Under the pieces are notes generated by a model. The model did no database searches. It saw nothing but the letters and a program-made list of their open reading frames with translations, and had not been told where the DNA came from. From positions 434,001-498,000 of the forward strand of contig NZ_JBGGWE010000001.1 of the NCBI RefSeq assembly GCF_041321095.1: DNA of 64,000 nucleotides. Reading direction: 5' to 3'. The stretch is from Fibrella arboris. Lineage in GTDB: Bacteria; Bacteroidota; Bacteroidia; Cytophagales; Spirosomataceae. This document shows, piece by piece, positions 42,688 to 52,489 of this stretch. The translations under genes were made by a program, and so were the position numbers. Numbering within the stretch: the stretch's first letter is position 1; each line of letters begins with the position of its first letter.

Positions 42688-43452
42688 ATGACCCGACTCT
42701 TCGTTGCGCTCCTTTTCCTGCTACCGGCTATCCCGCTGCTGGCCCAGCCAATTGTGTCTACCGTATATGCCTGGAAAGACGCCCCTGTAGTGAAGAAACC
42801 GGGTACTGAGCAGCGGAAACTGCTGGAAGGCAGCGCCACGGACTTCAAGCATATCGAAGTGCATACTACAACCGTGGCCGCGCATCAGGCACCACACCCG
42901 GCGCACAAGCACGATGATGAAGAACTGATCATCATTAAAGAGGGTGAACTGACCGTCACGATTGCCGGCAAAACCGCGACCCTTGGCCCCAACAGCGTTG
43001 CCCTGATCATGCCGGGCGATGAACATGGGTTCGAGAACAAAGGCAACGTACCTGCCACCTATTACGTGATGCGCTACGCATCGAAAGAGCCGGTTGATTC
43101 GACGCGGGGCCAGAAAGCGGGCGGCTCACTGATGATCGACTGGAAAGAGGTGCCGTTTCAGCCGCACGACAAAGGAGGCATTCGCCGTATGTTCGACCGG
43201 GCTACGGCGATGACCAAACGGTTCGAAATGCACGTAACTACGCTAAATAGCGGCCTGGCCAGTCACCCGCCGCATACGCACCGCGCCGCCGAAATGTTGA
43301 TCATGGTCAACAACTCGGCCGAATCGAGCGTATATGGTAAACTGATTCCCAACAACACGGGCGATCTGACGTACCTGGAGTCGAACGTGCCGCACAACAT
43401 CACCAACAACACCCAGAAACCCTGTACGTACTTTGCCTTTCAGTTTGAGTAA
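42688..43452 (+). CDS. Secreted two-domain cupin protein
   Basis: This 254-aa protein has a signal peptide (MTRLFVALLFLLPAIPLLAQ) and two cupin barrels. The first (about 55-130) has metal ligands in HPAHKHDDEELIIIKEG and the second His region in MPGDEHGFEN. The second (about 165-250) has HPPHTHRAAEMLIMV and NVPHNITNN. Bicupins bind a metal and include oxygenases, isomerases and sugar-binding proteins; the reaction is unknown. I prefer the ATG at 42688 to a GTG five codons earlier. It ends 19 bp before the sigma factor gene. Confidence 0.85.
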   Translation: MTRLFVALLFLLPAIPLLAQPIVSTVYAWKDAPVVKKPGTEQRKLLEGSATDFKHIEVHTTTVAAHQAPHPAHKHDDEELIIIKEGELTVTIAGKTATLGPNSVALIMPGDEHGFENKGNVPATYYVMRYASKEPVDSTRGQKAGGSLMIDWKEVPFQPHDKGGIRRMFDRATAMTKRFEMHVTTLNSGLASHPPHTHRAAEMLIMVNNSAESSVYGKLIPNNTGDLTYLESNVPHNITNNTQKPCTYFAFQFE

Positions 43453-43471
43453 TGTCGTTTAGCACCCACCT

Positions 43472-44089
43472 ATGGCAATACGCACAAATCCATATCCTGT
43501 CCATATCGATATTCAACTCTGGCAACAGTTGAAGGACGGTAGCGAATTGGCTTTTGGCAAACTACTGACGCGCTATTTCAATCCGTTGCAGCACTACGGC
43601 TATAAATTCGTGCAGGACGAGGCCTTCGTTAAAGACTGTGTACAGGAGGTCTTCATCGAAATCTGGAACCGCCGCGACCGCATCAGTACGCCCGATAGCG
43701 TGCGGGCCTACCTGTTGAGCTGCGTTCGGAAACGGGTCGTGCGGGAAGGCTATCGGCAACGGATTTTAAAAGACGATGACTCCGTAAATCTGGAAACGGA
43801 TGGCAGCTTCGTTGAGTTTTCGCCCGAATGGTCGCTGATCGAACAGGAAAGCCTGGCCGAAACGACCCACCGCATTGCCGATGCCCTGAACAAGCTTCCC
43901 AAACGGCAGCGGGAAGTGATCTACCTGCGCTTTTATCAAAACCTGGAGCGCGATGAAATTGCAGCCATTATGGACGTCAATCCGCAATCGGTATCGAATT
44001 TGATGCAGGTTGCCTTTAAAAGTTTCCGGGAAAACTGGACTACCATGATCCTGTTGATGGCCGTGGCTGGTCTATCTTTTTCTAATTAA
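43472..44089 (+). CDS. ECF RNA polymerase sigma factor (FecI-like)
   Basis: This 205-aa sigma-70 protein has only regions 2 and 4. Region 2 is DEAFVKDCVQEVFIEIWNRRD (about 50-70), and region 4 is LPKRQREVIYLRFYQNLERD with the helix-turn-helix that follows (ERDEIAAIMDVNPQSVSNLMQ). The C-terminal hydrophobic tail is common in this Bacteroidota group. It is followed by a FecR-type anti-sigma and an STN-bearing SusC, the standard cell-surface signalling set: ligand import through SusC releases the sigma factor to transcribe the same uptake genes. Confidence 0.94.
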   Translation: MAIRTNPYPVHIDIQLWQQLKDGSELAFGKLLTRYFNPLQHYGYKFVQDEAFVKDCVQEVFIEIWNRRDRISTPDSVRAYLLSCVRKRVVREGYRQRILKDDDSVNLETDGSFVEFSPEWSLIEQESLAETTHRIADALNKLPKRQREVIYLRFYQNLERDEIAAIMDVNPQSVSNLMQVAFKSFRENWTTMILLMAVAGLSFSN

Positions 44090-44153
44090 TACCTGAAAAC
44101 AAGTATGTAAGCCGCTTTTTGGCTATCTATTAGTAACCTGACAGATACACCGC

Positions 44154-45239
44154 ATGAATCCCGATTACCAGAAATTTAGTGTTGACGACTTTGCCCGGGA
44201 CGATCACTTTCGGCAATGGGTCATTCATCGGGATCCGCAGAGTGAATCGTTCTGGCTGCGCTGGATGGCCGATAACCCCGATCTGGCCGGTAAGGTGCAA
44301 GTAGCCCGGTCCTTTCTGTATGCACTCGAAGAAAAAAACACGGATCTGTCTGAGGAGGAACTGACCCATCTGACAACCACGATCATTCAGCAGGGGAAGC
44401 ACCGGGTACGTTCGCTTTGGCCAACTCGCCTGTTTGCCGTGGCCGCCTCTGTCGCGCTGATGCTCGGCCTCGGTTACCTCTTCCTGACCGATCAGCCCGC
44501 CTCTGAAACGCAGGCCAGGCTGGCCGAAATCAGCCCGGTGCTGGCCGTCGACTACCAGGAACTAACCAACAGCGGCAAAGCGCCGCAAGCGCTGGCGCTT
44601 CAGGATGGGAGCCTCATTACGCTGTATCCGGGCGGCACCATTCGGTATCCCAGGCAGTTTACACCTACTCTGCGCGAAGTGTACTTGACCGGAAAGGCCT
44701 TTTTCAACATCACCAAAAATCCCAAACGTCCCTTCTGGGTGCACGCCGACCGGATTTCGACGCAGGTGCTGGGTACGTCGTTTCTGATCAATGCGGTAGG
44801 TAAAAACGCTAGTGTAGAAGTGCGCTCGGGTCGCGTGTCGGTGTATACCCGGAACGATATTCGGCAGGCGCGTCAGTTCCAGAAAAATGAATCGGCAGGT
44901 GTAGTGCTGACGGCCAATCAGCAGGTAGCCTTTATCGAAGACGGTGACCGGCTGGTAAAGTCGGTGGTACAACAGCCCCTTATTCTTCAGGCTATCGAAA
45001 GTAACGCTTACGTTTTCGACGAAGCACCTATCGCTCAGGTATTTAAGCAACTCGAAAATACCTATGGCCTCACGGTGATGTACGATCCGCTGACGGTTAA
45101 AAACTGTTTTATTACGGCCAACCTCTCCGGCGAATCCTTATTTGAGAAGTTAAATCTTGTCTGCCGGATCTCGCGATCGACCTACGAAATCGTTGACGGG
45201 CAGATCATTATCCATAGCCTTGGATGTGATAATAAGTAG
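44154..45239 (+). CDS. FecR-family anti-sigma regulator
   Basis: This 361-aa protein has a cytoplasmic N-terminal part (about 1-90) that should hold the sigma factor, one membrane helix (RLFAVAASVALMLGLGYLFL), a FecR periplasmic domain (LQDGSLITLYPGGTIRYP, VLGTSFLINA, VEVRSGRVSVY) and a C-terminal DUF4974 domain (FDEAPIAQVFKQLENTYGL). It relays the signal from the STN domain of the SusC next door to the sigma factor. It lies 64 bp after the sigma gene. Confidence 0.94.
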   Translation: MNPDYQKFSVDDFARDDHFRQWVIHRDPQSESFWLRWMADNPDLAGKVQVARSFLYALEEKNTDLSEEELTHLTTTIIQQGKHRVRSLWPTRLFAVAASVALMLGLGYLFLTDQPASETQARLAEISPVLAVDYQELTNSGKAPQALALQDGSLITLYPGGTIRYPRQFTPTLREVYLTGKAFFNITKNPKRPFWVHADRISTQVLGTSFLINAVGKNASVEVRSGRVSVYTRNDIRQARQFQKNESAGVVLTANQQVAFIEDGDRLVKSVVQQPLILQAIESNAYVFDEAPIAQVFKQLENTYGLTVMYDPLTVKNCFITANLSGESLFEKLNLVCRISRSTYEIVDGQIIIHSLGCDNK

Positions 45240-45352
45240 GTATATTTGGGTGTAGCCGCTAGATATTGAAAAGAATTTATAAAAATAATTACAAACTATA
45301 CAGTATCTGACTAGCGCCCGTGCTATCCGTGAGTAACTAACAAGTTAACCTC

Positions 45353-48300
45353 ATGGATAAACTCTATAGTAAATTCCCGTCCCTGTTTCGCCTCATGAGA
45401 CTATCGGTTTCACAACTCCTGATCGCTAGTTTATTCGTGAGCACCAGTCTGGCTCACGTGGCGCATGGTCAGGAGGTACTCGATCAGCAAGTGCTGATCA
45501 AGGCCAGCAACACAAGCCTGAAAAGCGTGCTGGCTCAGCTGGAACGCACTACCAGCGTCAGGTTCATCTATAACCCCAAAGAAATTCAGGCTGACCAGCG
45601 CGTAGCGCTGGCTTCGCGCTCGGCTACTTTGAAAGTGCTGCTGGGCGAATTGCTGACGCCACTGCGCATCAGCTACGAACTATCGGGCAAGCAAATTGCG
45701 CTGTTCAAAAACCCAGCGACCAGTAGCACAGGCGAAGGGGATGGTGGCGCACAGGCAACCGTGAATCAGCTGGAAACAAAGGCGGTTGCAGACCGGGCCA
45801 TTGCCGGTCGGGTTACTGACGGGGCCAATGGAAGCGGCTTACCCGGCGTCAGCGTTGTGCTGAAAGGAACCCGTCTGGGCACCATTACCGACGGAGACGG
45901 GAAATACCGTTTAACGGTTCCTGAGCAGTATGACAACGCCAGCACGACACTCGTTCTATCGTTTATTGGCTACGCAACACAGGAAATTGCCGTGGGCAGT
46001 CGCACCACCATTGATGTGGTGCTGGGTGCCGACAACCGGCAGCTGAACGAAGTGGTGGTGGTAGGTTACGGCACGCAGTCGCGAAAGAACCTGACCAGCG
46101 CCGTGAGCACCATTAAGCCCGACGAACTGAACCGGGGGGCCATCAGCGACGTGGGGCAACTATTGCAGGGAAAAGTGCCGGGCCTGAACATTTCAGCTAA
46201 CGGCGACCCCAATGCGCCGGCCGCCGTGATCCTGCGCGGAGCCTCGACCATCAACAGCTCGCAGGGGCCATTCTACGTGATCGATGGCGTACCCGGTGCC
46301 GACATTTCGATCATTGCTCCCGACGATATTGCCTCGATCGACGTGTTGAAAGACGCCGCCGCCACCGCCATTTATGGAAACCGGGCCGCCAACGGCGTGA
46401 TCATGGTCACTACCAAACGCGGCAAAAAAGGGCAGGCCCAGATCACTTACAGTGGGTACGTTGGCCTGGAGAAAGTATCCAGCAAGCTGGCCATGATGGA
46501 TGCCACGCAACTACGGGCGTTCCTGACGGCCAACGGACAGTCGTTCTCACCCAACGACGACAAGGGGGCCAATACCGACTGGCAGGCAGCCGTTCAGCGC
46601 AACACCGCCATTTCGCAGAACCACAACATCTCGATCAGCGGCGGTACCGACCACAGTACCTACAGCGCCAGCATCAACTACCTCGACAAGCAGGGTATTT
46701 TGCAGGGAAGCTCGCTGAACCGGGTTATTGCCCGGCTGGCCGTTGAGCAGATGGCCTTCAACGACAAAGTGAAGTTTGGTCTGAACATCACCAACTCGAA
46801 CAGCAACGCCAACAATACGCCCCTGCGCAACAACGTGCTGTTGCAGATGGTGAACCACCTGCCCGTATCGCCGGTGACCAACGCAGACGGCAGTTATTTC
46901 GAGAATTTTCAGAACACGGGCTATTTCAACCCGGTGGCGATGATCAACTACGCCAAAGACAATACGAAGTACAATAACCTGGTCGGCTCGCTGTTTACGC
47001 AGGTGCAGTTGCCTTTTGGCTTGTCGTACGACATTAATTTGTCGTATCAGAATAACACCTCGCTGCATGGCGAATCATATGCCAGCTATTATACGCAATA
47101 CAACAGCGCCAACTTTTACAACAACCCAGACCCGCCGCTCGTCCATAGCCTGCTGAACTTCGGCACCAACGGATCGGCCCTGCGTAATACCTACCAGACC
47201 ACGCGCAAGGTGCTGGAAACGTTCTTCACCTGGAACAAGGAATTCGGCGACCATTCGATCAACGCCGTGCTGGGGTACTCGTGGCAGGGTAATGTCTCGG
47301 GTGATGGGTTCCAGACGTCGAGCACGAACTTCCCCGTTGATAACATTGGTTATAACAACTTTGCGCTGAGTAACCCTTATGCCGTTTCGTCGTACCGGAT
47401 CAACTTCGGCCCTGATGGTATTTACCAGGAAACACGCCTGATCTCTGACTTCGCCCGGTTGAACTACAATTACAAGAACAGATACCTGGTGCAGGGTTCG
47501 CTCCGGCGCGATGGCAGCTCGGTCTTCGGCGAAAACAACCAGTGGGGTTACTTTCCGGCAGCGGGTGTAGCCTGGCGCATCGACCAGGAGAAGTTCATGC
47601 AGAACCAGAACCTGTTCAGCGATCTGAAATTCCGGGCCAGCTACGGCGTAACGGGCAACTCATCGGGGTTCAATGCCTATACGGCCCAGTTTATTTCGGG
47701 TAGCCTGGGTACGTATTACTACAACGGCGTACAAACAGCGGCTTACGGCCCAACGCAGGCCGCCAACCCGAACTTACAATGGGAGAAAACAGCCACGACC
47801 AACTTCGGCCTTGACTTCTCTGTCCTGAAAGGGAAAGTAAGTGGTACGCTGGAGTGGTACAACAAAGAGACCACCGGCATGATCTACGCCTATCGGGTTA
47901 ACCCGGTGCTGGTGCCTGCCGGGAGCATCATTGCCAATGGCGGGAGCATGAGCAACAAAGGCGTTGAACTTAGCCTGAACGCTACCCCGGTGCAAACCGG
48001 CAAGTTCAGCTGGACAACGGGGCTTAATCTGGCGCATAACGAGAACAGGATCAACAGCCTCACCAACCCACTCTTCGTAGGCGGCGACTCCGTCAGGATC
48101 ACGCAGCCCGAAGGCGCCGGACAAACGGGGAGCACCCTGCAAATTTTAAAAGCAGGCATGCCGTTGGGCCAGTTCTTCACGCTCGAGTATGCCGGCAAGA
48201 ACGACAAAGGTGTTTCGCAGTACGTGAGCCGCAACGGTACGCTAACGACTACGCCCGTCATCGGTACCGACTACAAATACCTGGGTAGCCCACAACCCAA

Positions 48301-48745
48301 GCTGCTGGTTGGCTGGACGAATACGCTTCGGTATGGCAACCTTGATCTGAACGTCTTCTTCCGGGGCGTCTTTGGCAACAAAATTTTCAACGCTACCCGC
48401 GCCGACCTGTTTCGCCCCAGCACCGCCCAGTTCACCAACATCCTGGTCGACGTGGCCGATGAGAAAGCAACCGACGTGAATTCGTTCAAGTATTCAAGCC
48501 GCTACATTGAAGACGGCAGCTACATCCGGCTCGACAATGCCACGCTCGGCTACACGCTCAAAAATCTGGGCCAGTATATCCGAAATGTGCGCTTCTACAC
48601 GTCGGTCAACAATGCATTTGTGATTACCAACTACAAGGGAATCGACCCGGAAGTCAATCAGGGTGGCCTTGCGCCGGGTGTTGACTCGAACAATTTCTAC
48701 CCTAAAACCCGCACATTTCTGTTGGGTGTAAACGTGTCATTCTAA
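45353..48745 (+). CDS. SusC/RagA TonB-dependent transporter with STN domain
   Basis: This 1130-aa outer-membrane protein has an N-terminal signal (LIASLFVSTSLAHVAHG), an STN signalling domain (about 50-120), a carboxypeptidase-regulatory-like domain (AIAGRVTDGANGSGLPGVSV), the TonB-box region NEVVVVGYGTQ, a plug domain (LLQGKVPGLNI, VLRGASTINSSQGPFYVIDG) and a 22-strand barrel ending LLGVNVSF. It imports a large ligand, usually a glycan fragment, with its SusD partner. The STN domain ties it to the FecR/sigma pair upstream. The ligand is unknown. Confidence 0.96.
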   Translation: MDKLYSKFPSLFRLMRLSVSQLLIASLFVSTSLAHVAHGQEVLDQQVLIKASNTSLKSVLAQLERTTSVRFIYNPKEIQADQRVALASRSATLKVLLGELLTPLRISYELSGKQIALFKNPATSSTGEGDGGAQATVNQLETKAVADRAIAGRVTDGANGSGLPGVSVVLKGTRLGTITDGDGKYRLTVPEQYDNASTTLVLSFIGYATQEIAVGSRTTIDVVLGADNRQLNEVVVVGYGTQSRKNLTSAVSTIKPDELNRGAISDVGQLLQGKVPGLNISANGDPNAPAAVILRGASTINSSQGPFYVIDGVPGADISIIAPDDIASIDVLKDAAATAIYGNRAANGVIMVTTKRGKKGQAQITYSGYVGLEKVSSKLAMMDATQLRAFLTANGQSFSPNDDKGANTDWQAAVQRNTAISQNHNISISGGTDHSTYSASINYLDKQGILQGSSLNRVIARLAVEQMAFNDKVKFGLNITNSNSNANNTPLRNNVLLQMVNHLPVSPVTNADGSYFENFQNTGYFNPVAMINYAKDNTKYNNLVGSLFTQVQLPFGLSYDINLSYQNNTSLHGESYASYYTQYNSANFYNNPDPPLVHSLLNFGTNGSALRNTYQTTRKVLETFFTWNKEFGDHSINAVLGYSWQGNVSGDGFQTSSTNFPVDNIGYNNFALSNPYAVSSYRINFGPDGIYQETRLISDFARLNYNYKNRYLVQGSLRRDGSSVFGENNQWGYFPAAGVAWRIDQEKFMQNQNLFSDLKFRASYGVTGNSSGFNAYTAQFISGSLGTYYYNGVQTAAYGPTQAANPNLQWEKTATTNFGLDFSVLKGKVSGTLEWYNKETTGMIYAYRVNPVLVPAGSIIANGGSMSNKGVELSLNATPVQTGKFSWTTGLNLAHNENRINSLTNPLFVGGDSVRITQPEGAGQTGSTLQILKAGMPLGQFFTLEYAGKNDKGVSQYVSRNGTLTTTPVIGTDYKYLGSPQPKLLVGWTNTLRYGNLDLNVFFRGVFGNKIFNATRADLFRPSTAQFTNILVDVADEKATDVNSFKYSSRYIEDGSYIRLDNATLGYTLKNLGQYIRNVRFYTSVNNAFVITNYKGIDPEVNQGGLAPGVDSNNFYPKTRTFLLGVNVSF

Positions 48746-48765
48746 CCCATTAGCCAGGAAAACCA

Positions 48766-50385
48766 ATGAAAAAGCATCTCTCCTTCGGCACGTTACTGGT
48801 CTTGTTAACTTACCTGTTTTCGGCCTGCCACGACGTTAACGTACCCATTACTACTTCACTAACGCCCGACATTTTTCCGCAGAATACGTCGCAGTTCATT
48901 CAGGCGTCGGGGCCACCTTATGCCGCCCTGCGCGGTAACTTCTCGCTCGATTACTGGTTCATGCAGTCGCTGAGCAGCGATGAGGCCATTCTGCCCGCCC
49001 GGGGGGGCAACTGGTTCGATAACCAGAACTACCGGATGCTGCACTACCACAACTGGACCAAAGACCACGGCTGGACAAACAGCACCTGGAACTGGCTCTC
49101 GCTCGTGATTGGCACCACCAACCAGGCCATGTCTATCCTGAACACGACCATTCCCGCCGCTACGCCCGGCAAGCCCATGAACCTGGCTGAGTTGAAGATG
49201 GTGCGTGCGATGGCCTATTTCATGATGATGGACCTCTACGGCAACGTCCCCCTCGACACGGTCTACGGCGACTTCACGGCGCACCCGAACGTACCCAGGG
49301 CGCAGGTATTCAAGTTCATCGAGTCGGAAGTAAAATCGGCACTACCGAACCTGAGCCGGGCATCGGGCCAGGCTATTTATGGCCGGGCCAACAAATTCAC
49401 GGGCTTTGCCCTGCTCGCCAAGATGTACCTGAACTCGGAATACTACACCGGCACCCAGCGCTACAGCGATGCCGTGGTGGCCTGCGACAGTGTGATCAAC
49501 TCGGGTCTGTATTCGCTGGAACCCCGGTCAACGTACCTGCAAATGTTCTACCCGAACAACGGTCCGCAGATGAAGGAGTTCATCTTCGCCATTCCGTACG
49601 ACCCCGCAGCGGGCGCCTTGCCGGGCACAAACAGCAACATGTATCACGCTCGTTACGATGTGCCGCGTTCGCACACGAAGCGGTTCAACCTGCCCTTTAC
49701 ACCCAGCGCTCCCGAAAGCACACTGCCCGAATATTACGTAAACTTCAAAGATCCGAACGACATTCGGAATGCACAGTGGCTCACCGGCCTTCAATTCCTG
49801 GCCGACGGCGTAACACCGCTCACGGTAACGACCACGAAAAAAGGGTACGACCAGACCTACACCGGATCGGATGGGGGCGCGGCCTACACGTATCAGGTTA
49901 ACCTGACGCCCGACATCACGCTCCGGCAGGATGTAGCTACGTATGACTGCGGCAACGACGAAATTGCCTGGAATATGGGCTACCGGAACATCAAGTTTTT
50001 CCCCGATGCCTCGTCGACCTCACGCAACCAGAACAATGACGTACCTGTGTTCCGGTATTCAGACATTATTCTGATGAAAGCCGAAGCTATTCTTCGCGGT
50101 GGAGCCGCCACGCAGGGCCAAACGGCCTTGTCGCTGGTGAACCAACTGCGGGCTAACCGGACTACCTCACCCGCGTTGACGAGCGTAAATCTGGACGATC
50201 TTTACGCCGAACGATGCCGCGAGTTTGCCTGGGAAACCTGGCACCGTAACGATATGATCCGGTTTGGTAAGTTCGAGGGCAAATGGGGTTTCAAAACCGA
50301 TGCCGACGTAAACAAGCGCATCTTCCCCATTCCAACCGGAGCCTTTACCGTAAACTCAGCCCTAACCCAGAACCCGGGTTATTAA
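48766..50385 (+). CDS. SusD/RagB outer-membrane lipoprotein
   Basis: This 539-aa lipoprotein (Cys21 in LFSAC) has the alpha-helical SusD fold with TPR-like helices (MVRAMAYFMMMDLYGNVPLDT; GRANKFTGFALLAKMYLNSEYYT). The C-terminal family phrase DIILMKAEAIL...LYAERCREFAWETWHRNDMIRFGKFE is complete. It forms the lid on the SusC pore encoded 20 bp upstream and captures the ligand. It ends in the usual NPGY. Confidence 0.96.
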   Translation: MKKHLSFGTLLVLLTYLFSACHDVNVPITTSLTPDIFPQNTSQFIQASGPPYAALRGNFSLDYWFMQSLSSDEAILPARGGNWFDNQNYRMLHYHNWTKDHGWTNSTWNWLSLVIGTTNQAMSILNTTIPAATPGKPMNLAELKMVRAMAYFMMMDLYGNVPLDTVYGDFTAHPNVPRAQVFKFIESEVKSALPNLSRASGQAIYGRANKFTGFALLAKMYLNSEYYTGTQRYSDAVVACDSVINSGLYSLEPRSTYLQMFYPNNGPQMKEFIFAIPYDPAAGALPGTNSNMYHARYDVPRSHTKRFNLPFTPSAPESTLPEYYVNFKDPNDIRNAQWLTGLQFLADGVTPLTVTTTKKGYDQTYTGSDGGAAYTYQVNLTPDITLRQDVATYDCGNDEIAWNMGYRNIKFFPDASSTSRNQNNDVPVFRYSDIILMKAEAILRGGAATQGQTALSLVNQLRANRTTSPALTSVNLDDLYAERCREFAWETWHRNDMIRFGKFEGKWGFKTDADVNKRIFPIPTGAFTVNSALTQNPGY

Positions 50386-50386
50386 T

Positions 50387-50541
50387 CGTTGTCGCTTGCC
50401 TGTGGCGAGTGACCACTAGCAGTAGGGCCTCTGGCCCGTTGGTAACTAATGAACCAGTTGACGATCAACATTTGGTATCATTCAACCAACGGACCAGAGG
50501 CCCTACTGCTAGTGGTCACTCGCCACAGGCAAGCGACAACG
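50387..50541. repeat. 57-bp-arm inverted repeat (family P, copy 2)
   Basis: The arms 50387-50443 and 50485-50541 match at 56 of 57 positions around a 41-base loop. The same element as 40760-40912 (GTTGTCGCTTGCCTGTGGC, GAGTGACC ... AGGGCCTCTGGCCCG), but the block is ACTAGCAGT instead of CGTATCGAT, changed in both arms. It begins one base after the SusD stop. Confidence 0.97.
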
Positions 50542-50581
50542 GCACTCTAACAAGTCACCCACTCTCCCTACTCAACAACCC

Positions 50582-52351
50582 ATGCCCCCACTCTCGAGAG
50601 CGCTCTTTCTCAAACAATGCATCGCTTACGGTACCCTCGTTGGCCTGGCCCCTTACACAGCTATTGCCGCTCCGGCACCAGACGATTTTTATAAACGAAT
50701 CGTTGCCGCCAACAACAAAGAGGTTGGGAGGCTCCTTGATACCCTGAAGTCAGATATCACCGCAGTGAGGCGACGGCTGGGATTCGATATGGCCAATCTG
50801 GCGGCGGCGTACTGCGAACCAACGTCGGGCTATTATCAGCAAAACGAGCTGGTGCCTTATCTGGAGAAGATCGTCCGGGCATTGATGAAAGCGCAGCATG
50901 CCGACGGCACGCTCGACTTGGGTAATCTGGCCTCTCCACCCGACACTGCTTTTATTTTAGAGCCGCTCTGCGCTGGTGCCACCATCCTGAACACGACTAC
51001 ATCAGGTACGTTGGCCGGGGTGAAAAGCCTGCTGAAACAGTTCATCGTGAAAGCCGGCGAAGCCATGCGGACGGGCGGTGTTCATACGCCCAACCACCGC
51101 TGGGTCGTGTCGGGTGCCCTGGCAAAAATCAACGCCCTGTATCCCGACCCCAGGTACGTTAAGCGGATCGACGAGTGGCTGTCAGAAGGCGTTTACTGCG
51201 ACCGGGAAGGCAATTACCTGGAGCAGAGCATGATTTACTCGGAGGTGGTCGACCGGTCGCTGATCACGATGGCCAGCCTGTTGAAACGGCCGGCCTTGCT
51301 GGAGCCGGTTCGGCGGAATCTGAATCTGGTCTACTACCAGACGGAGCCCAACGGCGACCTGGTGACGAACGCCTCGAGACGGCAGGATCAGTACCAGACC
51401 ATCAACCTGCTGAACCACCACTACTTCCAGGATTATACCTTCATGGCCATTCATGACAAAAATCCTGAATTTGCGGCTATGGCGGAATTCATCAAAACAA
51501 TGCCGGATTTTAATGAGCTGGTGCTTAAGGACCTGCTTCCTTACTATCTGGAAGAGCCCCTCTTTAAACAGGCCCCGCCTACGCCAAAGAGCCCGCCGGT
51601 TGTCTTCGAGAAATTTGTCCGGGCAACAAATCTGGTTCGCATCCGCCGCAACGATACGACCACCACCTTGTTTGGCGGCACTGACTTTCCGTTGATCATT
51701 GCTTCGGGCCGGGCCAATAGCCCCAACTTCTTCGCCTTCCGGAAAGGGGCGGCCATCCTGAACTACCTACGCCTGTCGACAGACTTTTTCAGCACCGGTT
51801 ATTTCCACAGCGAAGGCATCACGAAGGTTGGGAACAAGTATGTGCTGCAACGCACCATCGAAGCGCCCTATTACCAGCCGTTGCCAGCCCAGTACAAAAA
51901 GGCCGACGGCAACTACAAGCACAGTCCAAGTACCGATGGCCGCTTCTGGAACAAGATGGATTTTGAGCACCGCCCCAAGAGCAACGTCAACAAGCTCGCG
52001 GTAACGGTTAGTGTGGAAGAAACGAACGGCACAAACACGCTGGCCTTCAACGTCACGGGTGTAACGGGCGTACACGTCACGCTGGAACTCTGCTTCAAAG
52101 AAGGCGGCCGGTTAACGGGCGTAAAAAAACTCGACGAAGGCACCGATAACTACGCCCTGGAAAGCGGCACCGGCAATTATAAGGTTGGCAACGACTCGAT
52201 CAGCTTCGGACCAGGTACGTTCGACAATCCTAAGCTTACCGGCCTGGAAGGTGAACTGTACGCCACCCATTTCGGCACCCTCCGTACCCCCGGCCTGCAC
52301 GTGTACCTGACCGGCCTGACGCCGTTTACGCACACGATCACGATTGGGTAA
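50582..52351 (+). CDS. Secreted toroid-like protein, candidate polysaccharide lyase
   Basis: This 589-aa exported protein starts MPPLSRALFLKQCIAYG, close to a twin-arginine signal (SRRxFLK) but with the second Arg replaced by Ala. Residues about 60-330 are helical in an alpha/alpha-toroid pattern, with possible catalytic residues in TPNHRWVVSGAL (N171, H172) and NYLEQSMIYSEVVDRS. Residues about 340-589 are a beta-sandwich. That two-part plan is shared by several polysaccharide lyase and heparinase-like families, but I do not recognise this family. It follows SusD in the same locus, so action on the imported polymer is likely (inference). Confidence 0.7.
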   Translation: MPPLSRALFLKQCIAYGTLVGLAPYTAIAAPAPDDFYKRIVAANNKEVGRLLDTLKSDITAVRRRLGFDMANLAAAYCEPTSGYYQQNELVPYLEKIVRALMKAQHADGTLDLGNLASPPDTAFILEPLCAGATILNTTTSGTLAGVKSLLKQFIVKAGEAMRTGGVHTPNHRWVVSGALAKINALYPDPRYVKRIDEWLSEGVYCDREGNYLEQSMIYSEVVDRSLITMASLLKRPALLEPVRRNLNLVYYQTEPNGDLVTNASRRQDQYQTINLLNHHYFQDYTFMAIHDKNPEFAAMAEFIKTMPDFNELVLKDLLPYYLEEPLFKQAPPTPKSPPVVFEKFVRATNLVRIRRNDTTTTLFGGTDFPLIIASGRANSPNFFAFRKGAAILNYLRLSTDFFSTGYFHSEGITKVGNKYVLQRTIEAPYYQPLPAQYKKADGNYKHSPSTDGRFWNKMDFEHRPKSNVNKLAVTVSVEETNGTNTLAFNVTGVTGVHVTLELCFKEGGRLTGVKKLDEGTDNYALESGTGNYKVGNDSISFGPGTFDNPKLTGLEGELYATHFGTLRTPGLHVYLTGLTPFTHTITIG

Positions 52352-52361
52352 CCGCGCTGTG

Positions 52362-52441
52362 TATTGCTTCTTGCTGGCGGGTTGCTTTCGCTGAGCCTAT
52401 CGAAGGGCCCAGCGAAAGCAACCCGCCAGCAAGAAGCAACA
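52362..52441. repeat. 32-bp-arm hairpin repeat (CGAAGGGCC loop)
   Basis: The arms 52362-52393 and 52410-52441 match at 31 of 32 positions. The arm carries CTTGCTGGCGGGTTGCTTTC and the loop is AGCCTATCGAAGGGCC. It sits between the toroid-like gene and the serine hydrolase gene. Its words GGTTGCTTTCGCTG recur at about 54990. Confidence 0.92.
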
Positions 52442-52489
52442 TTTTCAACGCATGTGAATCATATTCAAATTTTGCGTTAGTTAGAGGTC

